Positions 46,218-55,236 are shown, numbered from the stretch's first letter. The stretch: 64,000 bases of DNA from Acetobacter okinawensis (GCF_002153655.1 NZ_JOPJ01000014.1:1-64000), one strand, 5' to 3'. Translations and numbers: made by a program. Notes: generated from the sequence alone by a model not told the origin.

Positions 46218-47020
46218 GCTTTGTCTGGCTCAATGGTGTGCTGTGCGCGCCGGATGTGGCGCGCATAAGCCCGGCGGACCGGGGTTTTACTCTGGGTGAT
46301 GGCCTGTTCGAGACCATGCGTGCAGTGGGTGGGCAGGTGCTGCACCTACCCCGGCACATGGCGCGGCTGGCAGCCGGAGGGGAGGTGCTGGGTCTTGGTG
46401 TGCCTGAGCAGGCGGTGGTGCAGCATGCCGCAACCGAACTGCTGGCCGCCTGCGGGCTGGATAATGCGGTGCTACGGCTGAGTGTGGCACGGGGGGAGGG
46501 ACCACGGGGGTTGCTGCCCCCGGCCCATGCAACACCTACGGTCCTGCTGACGGCCACAGCCGGTGTGTTTTCGCTCGGTCATGTCCGTGTCGTGACCAGC
46601 CGGCTGATCCGGCGGGATGAGGCATCGCCTTTGTCCACCCTCAAAAGCCTGAATTATCTGCCCGGTATTCTGGCCCGGCAGGAGGCCGAGCGGCAGAGTG
46701 CGCAGGATGCTCTTTTGCTCAACACGCATGGGCGGGTGGCGGAAAGTACAATCAGCAATCTGCTGGTGGCAACCGATGCAGGCGTGCTCACCCCCCCGGT
46801 GAGCGAGGGCGCACTGGCGGGTATTGCCCGCCAGATTCTGCTGGAACACCACCTTGTGCGCGAGGCCCCGCTCAGCCCGGTCGACCTGCCTGGCGCGCGC
46901 GGCGTATGGCTGGTCAATTCCCTTTCCCTGCGCGTTGTGCGCGCCTTGGACGGGCAGGATCTGCGGGAGGATGGTGCATGGACAACCCGGCTGGAGCACG
47001 CCCTGCTCCACGCCACATAG
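46214..47020 (+). CDS. pabC: Class IV aminotransferase, probable aminodeoxychorismate lyase
   Basis: A 268-residue fold type IV PLP protein with the Schiff-base Lys144 in STLKSLNYLPGILA, Arg-rich LRLSVARGEG and the glycine loop ESTISNLL. Members are either branched-chain/D-amino-acid aminotransferases or 4-amino-4-deoxychorismate lyase. Translational coupling to pabB (ATGA overlap) makes the lyase, which releases pyruvate to give p-aminobenzoate, the best call. Confidence 0.88.
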   Translation: MSFVWLNGVLCAPDVARISPADRGFTLGDGLFETMRAVGGQVLHLPRHMARLAAGGEVLGLGVPEQAVVQHAATELLAACGLDNAVLRLSVARGEGPRGLLPPAHATPTVLLTATAGVFSLGHVRVVTSRLIRRDEASPLSTLKSLNYLPGILARQEAERQSAQDALLLNTHGRVAESTISNLLVATDAGVLTPPVSEGALAGIARQILLEHHLVREAPLSPVDLPGARGVWLVNSLSLRVVRALDGQDLREDGAWTTRLEHALLHAT

Positions 47021-47179
47021 CCCGTGCCAGTTTTAAGCCCTGTTCGTCCGGTGGGCAGGCATGCGACGATAAGGGCTTGTGCTGACCGGCTGGAATGCTC
47101 AATCGTGCGGCGGTCCTTTTCAGGCCGGAATAATATGCATCGGAACAGCCGGTCTGTGGTATTCTGATGAGGTGACACC

Positions 47180-48286
47180 ATGCAACAGGCAACAACAGCC
47201 ACGGAGCAACCAGCGGACCGGGCCAATGCCCCCCGCTATGATCTGCGACAGATCGATGTTGATCCCAATTTCTGGTACCCTGTGGCGTGGTCCAGCAAAG
47301 TGCGGCCGGGCAAGGCGTTTGCCGCCCGGTTTGCAGGCCACCCCATTGCGCTGATTCGCCCCGAATACGGCCCGGTTTACGCGCTGGAGGACCGTTGCGC
47401 CCACCGTCAGGTGCCCCTGAGCAAAGGCGTTGTGGACGATAAGGGGTGCATAAAGTGCTGCTACCACGGTTGGGCGTTTGACCAGCAGGGCAAATGCGTA
47501 ACCGTACCCTACCTGAACAAGGAGGGCGTTGGCCGCCCGGTTAAGGCATATCCCTGCCGCGAAAAAAGCGGGCTGATCTTTATCTTCCCCGGTGACCCCG
47601 ATCTGGCCGACAAGGTGCCGGTGCCTGATATTGCACAGGTGGGTAACCCTGAGTTCAAGACCCGCCAGTTCAGCCCACGCCTGAAGTGTCATTACACTTT
47701 CATGCATGAAAACCTGATGGACATGAACCACCAGTTCCTGCACCGCCGCCAGATGGGCTCCATTACCGCCCGCTTTCTGGGTCAGGACAAGGGCGACAAT
47801 TTTATGGAGGCCCGCTACAGCTTTGCCCGCAAGGGTGGCAACCAGCCGCTGGCCGAAGCCCTGATTTTTGGCAAACACCATGATGATGGCCGCGAACAGC
47901 CGGTGGAGGAGGTTGTCTCCATCCGCACCACATATCCGTACCAGACCCTCCAGATCCACGATAAGGACGGGGACCTGATCATGGACCTGTGGGCGTGCTA
48001 CCTGCCGCTGGGGGAAACCCAGCAGGTTACTCAGGCGTTTGGTCTGCTCTCGGTCAAAAAGCCCAAATGGACTTTTCTGCTCGATCTTGCATGGCCGGTG
48101 CTGGGCCTGTTTACGCATCGCATCTTTGAAGAAGACCGCGAAGTCGTGGAAATGGAACAGAACGCATGGCGCGAGTTGGGGGGGGACCACAACATAGAGG
48201 TGTTCCCCGTGGTCAAAAGCCTGCGTGACCTGTTGGCCCGCAGCGGCGTGCCCAACCGCCACGCCCAACCGCTCGAACAGGGCTGA
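47180..48286 (+). CDS. Rieske [2Fe-2S] mononuclear-iron oxygenase
   Basis: A 368-residue Rieske-type oxygenase alpha subunit. The cluster ligands are Cys73-x-His75 and Cys93-x2-His96 (RCAHR and CCYHGW). The mononuclear iron site reads NLMDMNHQFLH with Asp181, His184 and His188; the two His are three apart rather than the more usual four. It has an N-terminal FWYPVAWSS segment typical of demethylase/desaturase-like members. No reductase, ferredoxin or beta subunit is nearby, so it stands alone and borrows electrons from elsewhere. The substrate is unknown; lipid-modifying Rieske enzymes are one possibility. The last 60 residues include a hydrophobic stretch (LLDLAWPVLGLF). Confidence 0.85.
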   Translation: MQQATTATEQPADRANAPRYDLRQIDVDPNFWYPVAWSSKVRPGKAFAARFAGHPIALIRPEYGPVYALEDRCAHRQVPLSKGVVDDKGCIKCCYHGWAFDQQGKCVTVPYLNKEGVGRPVKAYPCREKSGLIFIFPGDPDLADKVPVPDIAQVGNPEFKTRQFSPRLKCHYTFMHENLMDMNHQFLHRRQMGSITARFLGQDKGDNFMEARYSFARKGGNQPLAEALIFGKHHDDGREQPVEEVVSIRTTYPYQTLQIHDKDGDLIMDLWACYLPLGETQQVTQAFGLLSVKKPKWTFLLDLAWPVLGLFTHRIFEEDREVVEMEQNAWRELGGDHNIEVFPVVKSLRDLLARSGVPNRHAQPLEQG

Positions 48287-48301
48287 GTACGTTTTTTGGC
48301 C

Positions 48302-48330
48302 TTGCCCGTTTGGTCAAAAAACGCCATATA
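48302..48330 (+). promoter_or_regulatory. Candidate sigma-70-type promoter for rpsB
   Basis: TTGCCC (48302-48307) and CATATA (48325-48330) are separated by 17 bases, upstream of a structured leader of about 110 bases that runs to rpsB. Position and spacing fit a strong housekeeping promoter. Confidence 0.5.
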
Positions 48331-48363
48331 GAGCCGCCCCGGCGCAGGTCGGGGTATAACACA

Positions 48364-48416
48364 CGCGAGGCCATACACCTCTGGTGCCCGGTCCCAAGGC
48401 CGGGTGGTGTCTCGCG
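48364..48416 (+). promoter_or_regulatory. Structured leader RNA upstream of rpsB
   Basis: Three nested stems can form: CGCGAG/CTCGCG outside, ACACC/GGTGT in the middle and CCCGG/CCGGG inside, closing about 33 bases before the rpsB ATG. Ribosomal protein leaders often bind their own product, here S2; this one is a candidate autoregulatory element. Confidence 0.5.
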
Positions 48417-48449
48417 GAGGTCTTAACCAGTTAGGTAGGAATACGCCCC

Positions 48450-49238
48450 ATGGCGATGCCCGATTTCACACTGCGCCAGCTGCTTGAAGCTGGTGTTCAC
48501 TTTGGTCACCACACCCGCCGCTGGAACCCGCGCATGGCGCCGTTCCTGTTCGGTGTGCGCAACCAGGTTCACATCATCGACCTTCAGCAGACCGTTGGCC
48601 TGCTCGACCGCGCGCTCAAAGCGATTCGCGATGTTGTGGCCGGTGGTGGCCGCGTTCTGTTCGTTGGCACCAAGCGTGCAGCGCAGGACCCGATTGCTGA
48701 AGCAGCACGTCGTTGCGGTCAGTACTACGTCAACCATCGCTGGCTGGGCGGTATGCTCACCAACTGGAAGACCATTCAGGGCTCCATCAAGCGCCTGCGC
48801 CAGATTGAAGAAACACTCGAAGGTGCAACCTCCGGCCTGACCAAAAAGGAAGTGCTGGAACTGACCCGCCAGCGCGACAAGCTTGAACGCTCCCTCGGCG
48901 GGATCAAGGAAATGGGTGGCCTGCCCGACGTGCTGTTCGTGATCGACACGAACAAGGAAAAGCTGGCCATTGAAGAAGCCAACAAGCTGGGTATCCCGGT
49001 TGTGGCCATTCTGGACAGCAACTCCGACCCGCGCGGCGTGACCTACCCGGTCCCCGGCAACGATGACGCCATCCGCGCCATTGGCCTGTATTGCGACCTC
49101 GTGTCCGCTTCCGTGCTCGACGGTATTTCTGCCGAGCTGGGCGCTGCGGGCCACGACGTGGGCGCTGCTGAAGAACTGCCGGTTGAACCCGCTCTGGAAG
49201 CGGCTCCGGTGGCTGAAGAAGCTCCGGCGGCAGGCTGA
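48450..49238 (+). CDS. rpsB: 30S ribosomal protein S2
   Basis: A 262-residue ribosomal protein of the small subunit body. It begins with [22 protein letters not shown] and contains [20 protein letters not shown] and the [14 protein letters not shown] segment. The C-terminal tail is Ala/Glu/Pro-rich, as in many alphaproteobacteria. The gene is followed by a strong terminator before tsf, and is preceded by a candidate promoter and a folded leader. Confidence 0.98.
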   Translation: MAMPDFTLRQLLEAGVHFGHHTRRWNPRMAPFLFGVRNQVHIIDLQQTVGLLDRALKAIRDVVAGGGRVLFVGTKRAAQDPIAEAARRCGQYYVNHRWLGGMLTNWKTIQGSIKRLRQIEETLEGATSGLTKKEVLELTRQRDKLERSLGGIKEMGGLPDVLFVIDTNKEKLAIEEANKLGIPVVAILDSNSDPRGVTYPVPGNDDAIRAIGLYCDLVSASVLDGISAELGAAGHDVGAAEELPVEPALEAAPVAEEAPAAG

Positions 49239-49245
49239 AGCCTTT

Positions 49246-49282
49246 AAAAAACAGCCCGGTCTTCTGATCGGGCTGTTTTTTT
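49246..49282 (+). terminator. Intercistronic terminator between rpsB and tsf
   Basis: ACAGCCCG and CGGGCTGT, extended by A-run/T-run pairing, form a strong hairpin followed by seven T. It sits between rpsB and tsf, where partial termination would set the S2 to EF-Ts ratio. Confidence 0.92.
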
Positions 49283-49370
49283 ACATGAGATGCCTGTTTT
49301 TTGCGGGCAACGGAATGTTCTGTCGCGCGCCCTGCCAGGGGCGCGTTGCGGTTTTCTAAGGAGTAGGAAT

Positions 49371-50276
49371 ATGGCGGAAATTACCGCAGCACTGGTCAAG
49401 GAACTGCGCGAAAAAACCGGCGCAGGCATGATGGATTGCAAAAAGGCGCTGAACGAAGCGCAGGGCGATATTGAAGCTGCCATTGACTGGCTGCGCACCA
49501 AGGGCCTTGCCGCCGCCGCCAAAAAATCTGGCCGCGTGGCAGCAGAAGGTCTGGTTGCTGTGGCCTCTGCCGACAAAACCGCCGCCATGGTGGAAGTCAA
49601 CGCCGAAACCGACTTTGTCGCCCGTAACGAAGCGTTCCAGAACTTTGTGGAATCCGTTGCCAAGGTTGCTCTCAAGGTTGGTGATGATCTGGAAGCCATC
49701 AAGGCTGCCACACTGGACACGGGCCGCACCGTGGCTGACGAGCTGACGCACCTGATCGCCACCATTGGCGAAAACATGACCCTGCGCCGCGCTCGCGTGT
49801 TTACCGTGCCGTCTGGCGTTGTTGCCACTTACGTGCATGGCGCACTGCGCCCCGGTCTGGGTAAAATTGGCGTTCTGGCAGCAATTGAAGCCCCGACGGC
49901 TGATGAAGCCATTGAGCAGCTTGGCCGCCAGATTGGTATGCACGTTGCCGCCACCCGTCCTTCCGCGCTGGATGTGAACAGCCTGAATCAGGAAGAAGTC
50001 GAGCGTGAACGCGCTGTTCTCATTGAACAGTCCCGCGCATCGGGCAAGCCTGAAGCCATTATTGAAAAAATGGTCGAAGGCCGTATCCGCAAGTTCTACG
50101 AAGAAGTGGTTCTTCTGGAACAGGTGTGGGTGCATGATGGCGAAACCCGCGTGAAGGACGTTGTCAAGAAAGCTGGCGTCACGCTGGCTGGCTTCGACCG
50201 CTTCCACCTGGGCGAAGGCATTGAAAAGACTGTGGACGACTTTGCTGCGGAAGTGGCCAAGGTGTCTGGCGTCTAA
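49371..50276 (+). CDS. tsf: Elongation factor Ts
   Basis: Guanine-nucleotide exchange factor for EF-Tu, 301 residues. The N-terminal UBA-like domain reads [20 protein letters not shown], the core has the conserved [11 protein letters not shown], and the C-terminal part holds the dimerisation module. The ATG at 49371 follows AAGGAG. A GC-rich terminator lies just after the stop and overlaps the start of recO. Confidence 0.98.
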   Translation: MAEITAALVKELREKTGAGMMDCKKALNEAQGDIEAAIDWLRTKGLAAAAKKSGRVAAEGLVAVASADKTAAMVEVNAETDFVARNEAFQNFVESVAKVALKVGDDLEAIKAATLDTGRTVADELTHLIATIGENMTLRRARVFTVPSGVVATYVHGALRPGLGKIGVLAAIEAPTADEAIEQLGRQIGMHVAATRPSALDVNSLNQEEVERERAVLIEQSRASGKPEAIIEKMVEGRIRKFYEEVVLLEQVWVHDGETRVKDVVKKAGVTLAGFDRFHLGEGIEKTVDDFAAEVAKVSGV

Positions 50277-50295
50277 GACCTCAGGTTCTGGTCTG

Positions 50296-51075
50296 TTGAG
50301 CAAGGGCGGGACTTCTCTGCAAAGGGAGGCTCCCGCCCTTGTTGTTTTTGTGGCCCCACAAGGCGAGAGCGGGGCGCGGGTCCATATGTTGACCGAGGCA
50401 GACGGGCTGGTGCGCGCGCTGGCCTATGGGGGTGCCAGCCGCGCAGGCCGCGCCTTGTGGCAACCGGGTAATGTGGTCAAGGCCCGTCTGACACAGCGTG
50501 GCGAGGGCGCGCCCATACGTGTATCGGGCGAGCTGCTTTACGGATGTGCCGCGCGTATTCTGGACATGCCGTTGGCATTGGCCATGATGCAGTCTGTGTG
50601 TGTGCTGGCCGATGCCACCTTGCCCGAAGGCGAGCCATGCCCGGCATTTTTTGGCGCGACTCTCAAACTCCTGTCCTTTATTGGCTATAGCCCGGATGTG
50701 GCGGAACAGACTGGCTTGCCCAATTATATTGAATGGGAGCTGGCGCTGCTGGATGTGCTGGGCTTTGGGCTGGATTTAAGTGCCTGTGCGGTCACCGGGC
50801 AAACGCAGGACCTTGCCTATGTCTCCCCCCGCACGGGGCGGGCCGTGAGTGTGGCAGGTGCAGGGGAGTGGAAGGACCGGCTCCTGCCGTTGCCCGCTTT
50901 TTTGCGTGATCCTGCGCAGGAGGGGAGTTGGGCGGAGTGGCACGCGGGCCTGCAACTGAGTGGGCATTTTCTGGCGCGGGATGCCTTTGGGCAGCGGCAT
51001 CTGCCCCTTCCTGCTGCCCGGCAAAGGCTGCTTGCGCGGCTTGAAAAGCTGCAGGCACACACCAACCAGCCCTGA
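50296..51075 (+). CDS. recO: DNA repair protein RecO
   Basis: Helps RecR load RecA onto gapped DNA. The protein has an N-terminal OB-fold (EAPALVVFVAPQGESGARVHMLT) and a helical C-terminal domain with ELALLDVLGFGLDLSACAVTG. It carries only one Cys in that region, so no complete zinc cluster is seen. The start is uncertain: the earliest plausible in-frame codon is TTG 50296 (259 residues), which lies within the tsf terminator hairpin; a GTG at 50350 would remove the first OB strand. Confidence 0.85.
   Translation: MSKGGTSLQREAPALVVFVAPQGESGARVHMLTEADGLVRALAYGGASRAGRALWQPGNVVKARLTQRGEGAPIRVSGELLYGCAARILDMPLALAMMQSVCVLADATLPEGEPCPAFFGATLKLLSFIGYSPDVAEQTGLPNYIEWELALLDVLGFGLDLSACAVTGQTQDLAYVSPRTGRAVSVAGAGEWKDRLLPLPAFLRDPAQEGSWAEWHAGLQLSGHFLARDAFGQRHLPLPAARQRLLARLEKLQAHTNQP
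50302..50349 (+). terminator. Probable tsf terminator overlapping the recO 5' end
   Basis: AAGGGCGGGA pairs with TCCCGCCCTT (10 bp, 19-base loop), followed by GTTGTTTTTG. The T-tract is interrupted. The hairpin lies inside the likely recO reading frame. Confidence 0.7.
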
Positions 51076-51158
51076 ACTGCGCAGCAAGGCTGGCACAACC
51101 GGGCCTGTGGCGGTATGTCTGTGCCGACCACATCGCACCGTTTTTTCTGGGGCAGAGC

Positions 51159-53369
51159 ATGAACGAGACATTTGAAGGCCATATTGAGGAGACAAAACTG
51201 GCAGATGCGCTGAGCGAGCGCTATCTGGCCTATGCTTTGTCCACCATCATGTCGCGTTCGCTGCCGGATGTGCGCGACGGGCTCAAGCCTGTGCACAGGC
51301 GGCTGGTTTACGCCATGCATCAGCTCAAGCTGGACCCTGCCTCGGGGTTTAAAAAATGCGCGCGCGTTGTGGGCGATGTGATTGGTAAGTTCCACCCGCA
51401 CGGGGATGCTTCTGTTTACGAAGCCCTTGTCCGTTTGGCGCAGGATTTTGCCGCCCGTTATCCGCTGGTGGAAGGGCAGGGCAATTTTGGTTCGATCGAT
51501 GGCGATAACGCAGCCGCCATGCGGTACACGGAAGCCCGCCTGACGGAAGTGGCCGTAGCCCTGCTGGACGGGATAGAGAGCGACGCCGTGGATTTTCGGC
51601 CCACCTATGATGGTGAGGAGCACGAGCCTATTGTGTTGCCAGCGGCATTCCCCAACCTGCTGGCCAATGGTGCTGCGGGTATTGCCGTGGGTATGGCCAC
51701 CAGCATACCCCCCCATAATGCGGCGGAAGTGTGTGCAGCCGCAGCCCTGCTGGTCCGCAGGCCGACAGCCACAACGCAGGACCTGCTGGAGCTTATGCCG
51801 GGGCCGGATTTTCCCACCGGTGGGCTGATTGTGGAGGATGCCTCCGCTATTTTGCAGGCGTATGAGACTGGGCGGGGCGGTTTTCGTATGCGGGCGCGCT
51901 GGGCTGTGGAGCAGGGGCGCTTTGGCACATGGCACATTGTGGTGTCGGAAATTCCCTATCAGGTGCAAAAATCCCGTCTGATCGAGCAGGTGGCCGATCT
52001 GCTCGATCAGAAAAAACTCCCCCTGCTGGGGGACATCCGCGATGAAAGTACGGATGAAATCCGCCTGATCCTTGAGCCCAAAACTCGCGGTATTGAACCC
52101 GAAGTGCTGATGGAGACCCTGTTCCGGGCCACAGCGCTGGAAAGCCGCTTCCCCCTGAACATGAACGTGCTGGGGGCCGATCGTGCGCCCGGTGTGCTGG
52201 GCCTTAAGCAGGTGTTGCAGGCATGGCTCAACCACCGGCACGAGGTGCTGGAGCGGCGCAGCCGCCACCGCCTTGCAGCAGTGGAACGGCGGCTGGAAAT
52301 TCTGGCAGGCTTTTTGGTGGTGTACCTCAACCTTGATGAGGTCATCCGTATTATCCGCGAGGAGGATGACGCCAAGGCCAGCCTTATGGCGACGTTTAGC
52401 CTGACCGACATGCAGGCCGAATCCGTGCTGAACATGCGCCTGCGCAGCCTGCGCCGGTTGGAGGAAATGGAAATCCGCAGGGAGCATGATGCTCTGTCGG
52501 CGGAAAAAGCCGAATTGCTTGCCCTGCTGGGTGACGAAAAACAGCGCTGGAAGCAGATCGGGCAGGAATTGGACAAAATGGTCAAGCTGTTTGCCAAAGG
52601 CCGTGTTGGCCCAAGGCGCAGCACCATTCTGTCCGCTCCTAAGCCGGTTGATATCTCGGTAGTGGAAACAGTGGAGCGTGAGCCCCTGACCATGATCCTC
52701 TCCCAAAAAGGCTGGGTCCGGGCGGTCAAGGGTCATGCTGTTGATCTGGATAGCCAGAAGTTCAAGGAAGGGGATGGTCTCAAACTCGCCATTCCCTGCC
52801 AGAGTACGGACCGGCTGTGCTTTTTTGCCACCGACGGCCGTGCCTTTACGGTCAAGGGCACAGACCTGCCGCGTGGACGTGGCGATGGCCAACCCGTGCG
52901 TCTGCTGGTGGACCTGTCCAATGATGAGGAACTTCTGGCCGTCTTTGTGCTGGAGGACGGGGGCAGGCGTCTTGTGGCCTCCAGTGCCGGGCGTGGCATG
53001 GTGGTGGAGGATGATGCCCTCGTGTCCGAAAAACGTTCGGGGCGGCAGGTGCTCAACCTCAAGGATGATGACTCGGCCCTGCTGTGCATTCCTGCTCTGG
53101 GCGACCACGTGGCCGTTCTGGGCGATAACCGCCGCTTCCTGATTTTCCCGCTCGATCAGTTGCCCGTTATGGGGCGCGGTCTTGGTGTTGCCTTGCAAAA
53201 ATATGCCGATGGCGCGCACCTGCGTCAGGCCGTTGTGTTTACCGCATCCGAAGGGCTGGTCTGGCCGGGTGCGGTGCGGTGCCGCGGCATGGCCGATTTG
53301 CAGGACTGGCTGGGCAAGCGCGCAGGTGTTGGCAAGCTGGCCCCGACATGGACCAACAAAAAGGGCTGA
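51159..53369 (+). CDS. parC: DNA topoisomerase IV subunit A
   Basis: Decatenates daughter chromosomes with ParE. The 736-residue protein has the winged-helix breakage domain with active-site Tyr123 in AAMRYTEARL, the HPHGD loop at 79-83, a coiled-coil tower, and a shortened C-terminal beta-pinwheel typical of ParC rather than GyrA. The residue equivalent to Escherichia coli ParC Ser80 is Ala84. The gene begins about 80 bases after recO. Its stop lies 13 bases from the convergent transferase gene. Confidence 0.95.
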   Translation: MNETFEGHIEETKLADALSERYLAYALSTIMSRSLPDVRDGLKPVHRRLVYAMHQLKLDPASGFKKCARVVGDVIGKFHPHGDASVYEALVRLAQDFAARYPLVEGQGNFGSIDGDNAAAMRYTEARLTEVAVALLDGIESDAVDFRPTYDGEEHEPIVLPAAFPNLLANGAAGIAVGMATSIPPHNAAEVCAAAALLVRRPTATTQDLLELMPGPDFPTGGLIVEDASAILQAYETGRGGFRMRARWAVEQGRFGTWHIVVSEIPYQVQKSRLIEQVADLLDQKKLPLLGDIRDESTDEIRLILEPKTRGIEPEVLMETLFRATALESRFPLNMNVLGADRAPGVLGLKQVLQAWLNHRHEVLERRSRHRLAAVERRLEILAGFLVVYLNLDEVIRIIREEDDAKASLMATFSLTDMQAESVLNMRLRSLRRLEEMEIRREHDALSAEKAELLALLGDEKQRWKQIGQELDKMVKLFAKGRVGPRRSTILSAPKPVDISVVETVEREPLTMILSQKGWVRAVKGHAVDLDSQKFKEGDGLKLAIPCQSTDRLCFFATDGRAFTVKGTDLPRGRGDGQPVRLLVDLSNDEELLAVFVLEDGGRRLVASSAGRGMVVEDDALVSEKRSGRQVLNLKDDDSALLCIPALGDHVAVLGDNRRFLIFPLDQLPVMGRGLGVALQKYADGAHLRQAVVFTASEGLVWPGAVRCRGMADLQDWLGKRAGVGKLAPTWTNKKG

Positions 53370-53370
53370 G

Positions 53371-53382
53371 CCCCCCGGGGGG
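53371..53382. other. C6G6 palindrome between convergent parC and the transferase gene
   Basis: Six C followed by six G fill almost the whole 13-base gap between the two stops. It could form a small hairpin or extruded structure but has no loop for a normal terminator. Confidence 0.5.
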
Positions 53383-54156
53383 TTAAAAAAGCGGTGCGTC
53401 AGGGAACAGGGCGTTGCGCCCTGTGCAGACGGGCTGGTCTGGCTCCAGTGTCTGCCAGACATCCTGACGCAGGATTTCTGCCGGGCGGAAGCGGCTTTTA
53501 TAGGCCATCTTGGGGCTGCCCGGAATCCAGTAGCCAAGATACAGATACGGTCGTCCAAGCAGCAGCGTCTGGCGGATTAGAAACAGCACAACGTACACAC
53601 CCAGCGAGCGGGTTGTCTGCTGGGGGTCGTAAAAGCTGTACACAGCCGACAACCCATCATCGAGCGTATCGGTCAGGCTGACGGCCACCAGCTTTTGGTC
53701 TGGTGTGCGGAATTCTATGATCTGCGTATCAACCGTGGTTTCTTCCACCATAATCCGGTAGTCGCGCGGGCTCATGTTCGCCATTTCGCCTTCTGCGTGG
53801 CGGGTGTTCAGGTAATCGCGGAACAGTGTGTACTGCTCGCCTGTGGCCACTGGTGGCAGCAGATGGGCCGTTAGGTCCGCATTGCGGTTCCATGCGCGTT
53901 TTTGTGTACGGTTGGGAGTAAAGGCCGCTACGGGCAGGCGGATGGGAATACAGGCCGAGCAGCCCTCGCACAAAGGGGCGTAAGCCAGCGTGTGGCTGCG
54001 CCGGAACCCTCTGGCGGACAGGCGGCTGTGCAGGGTGTCGGCATCGGGGACGGCCAGATCAGCCAGTATCTTGCGCTCCATGCGCGCAGGCAGGTACGGG
54101 CATGGCAGAGCGGTAGTGGTGTAAAAAAACTGCGGATTGCGCAGCGGAGACGTCAT
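53383..54156 (-). CDS. bpt: Aspartate/glutamate leucyltransferase (Bpt/Ate family)
   Basis: Transfers an amino acid from aminoacyl-tRNA to protein N-termini starting with acidic residues, marking them for ClpS/ClpAP degradation. The 257-residue protein shows the conserved CPYLPARMERKI N-terminus, GFRRSHTLAYAPLCEGCSACIPIR with the clustered Cys, and the GNAT-like C-terminal part with YSFYDP and LYLGYWIPGSPKMAYK. Bacterial members of this length transfer Leu (Bpt) rather than Arg. The ATG at 54156 matches the family N-terminus. Confidence 0.88.
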   Translation of the reverse strand: MTSPLRNPQFFYTTTALPCPYLPARMERKILADLAVPDADTLHSRLSARGFRRSHTLAYAPLCEGCSACIPIRLPVAAFTPNRTQKRAWNRNADLTAHLLPPVATGEQYTLFRDYLNTRHAEGEMANMSPRDYRIMVEETTVDTQIIEFRTPDQKLVAVSLTDTLDDGLSAVYSFYDPQQTTRSLGVYVVLFLIRQTLLLGRPYLYLGYWIPGSPKMAYKSRFRPAEILRQDVWQTLEPDQPVCTGRNALFPDAPLF

Positions 54157-54231
54157 GGTTGGCAATCCCGGATGCATGGCGGGCCAGCCTGTGCTGACCC
54201 GCTTATGCCCGGCGCGGGCCAGGCGAGGTGG

Positions 54232-55236
54232 TTACAGGCCCGATCTTTCCCGAATATGCTGTGCGGCTTCAATGGCAAAATACGTGAGTACACCATTGGC
54301 ACCCGCACGACGGAAAGCCATCAGACTTTCCATGATGGCGCGGTCACGGTCGAGCCAGCCATTGTTGATGGCTGCCATGAGCATCGCATATTCTCCCGAG
54401 ACCTGATACGCAAAAGTCGGCACGCTGAAGGTGTCTTTTACGCGGCGGATAATGTCCAGATAAGGCATGCCGGGTTTGACCATGACCATGTCAGCCCCTT
54501 CTGCAATGTCCATTTCCACTTCCCGCAGGGCCTCGTCACTGTTGGCGGGGTCCATCTGGTAGGTCTTTTTGTCCCCCTTGAGCAGGCCGCCAGAACCCAG
54601 CGCATCACGGAACGGACCGTAGAAGGCGGAGGCATATTTGGCGGAATAGGACATGATGCGGGTATTGATCAGGTCATTGGCATCCAGGTCCTGACGGATC
54701 ACGCCAATACGGCCATCCATCATGTCCGATGGGGCAATAATATCCACCCCTGCCATAGCCTGATTAACGGCCTGCTGGGACAGAATCTGGACAGACGCCT
54801 CATTGACCACGTAGCCGCCTTCTATCAGCCCGTCATGGCCGTGGCTGGTGTAGGGGTCGAGTGCGACATCGCCGATCAGCGCCATGTCGGGGAATTCTTT
54901 TTTCAGCAGTCTGGCCGCCCGACACATCAGGTTATCGGGGTTCAGGGCTTCGGTCCCCCGCTCGTCCCGCGCTTCAGCCGGGGTGATGGGGAACAGGGCA
55001 AGGGCTGGAATGCCCAGCTTGGCCGCGGGCTCCACATGTTTGGCCAGCCGGTCGAGTGTTACGCGGTGTGCGCCGGGCATGGAGGAGACTTCGGTTGTGA
55101 CACCCGACCCCTCCATGAAAAAAATCGGCCAGATCAGGTTGCTGATACCCAGTGAATTTTCGGCAACCAGGCGGCGTGTCGCATCGTCAAACCGGTTGCG
55201 GCGCGGGCGGGTCAAAGGGAAACGACCAGCCATCAT
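54232..55236 (-). CDS. hemB: Porphobilinogen synthase (delta-aminolevulinate dehydratase)
   Basis: Condenses two 5-aminolevulinate molecules to porphobilinogen in heme synthesis. The 334-residue protein has both substrate lysines (SYSAKYASAF and MVKPG). In the metal-binding region (DVALDPYTSHGHDG) the three positions that are Cys in zinc enzymes are Ala125, Asp127 and Asp135, so it is the Mg-dependent, zinc-free class. Heme supply matters for the cytochromes and quinohaemoprotein dehydrogenases of acetic acid bacteria. It diverges from glyA over nearly 390 bases. Confidence 0.97.
   Translation of the reverse strand: MMAGRFPLTRPRRNRFDDATRRLVAENSLGISNLIWPIFFMEGSGVTTEVSSMPGAHRVTLDRLAKHVEPAAKLGIPALALFPITPAEARDERGTEALNPDNLMCRAARLLKKEFPDMALIGDVALDPYTSHGHDGLIEGGYVVNEASVQILSQQAVNQAMAGVDIIAPSDMMDGRIGVIRQDLDANDLINTRIMSYSAKYASAFYGPFRDALGSGGLLKGDKKTYQMDPANSDEALREVEMDIAEGADMVMVKPGMPYLDIIRRVKDTFSVPTFAYQVSGEYAMLMAAINNGWLDRDRAIMESLMAFRRAGANGVLTYFAIEAAQHIRERSGL

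Noticed and set aside
46214-47020. pabC product as a D-amino-acid or branched-chain aminotransferase
   Set aside because: Sequence alone cannot exclude it, but the four-base overlap with pabB makes aminodeoxychorismate lyase far more likely.
50817-53558. A 913-codon open frame antisense to parC
   Set aside because: It fully overlaps parC and the transferase gene on the other strand, has no ribosome binding site, and its translation is low-information His/Gln/Pro-rich sequence. It is an artefact of high G+C codon use.
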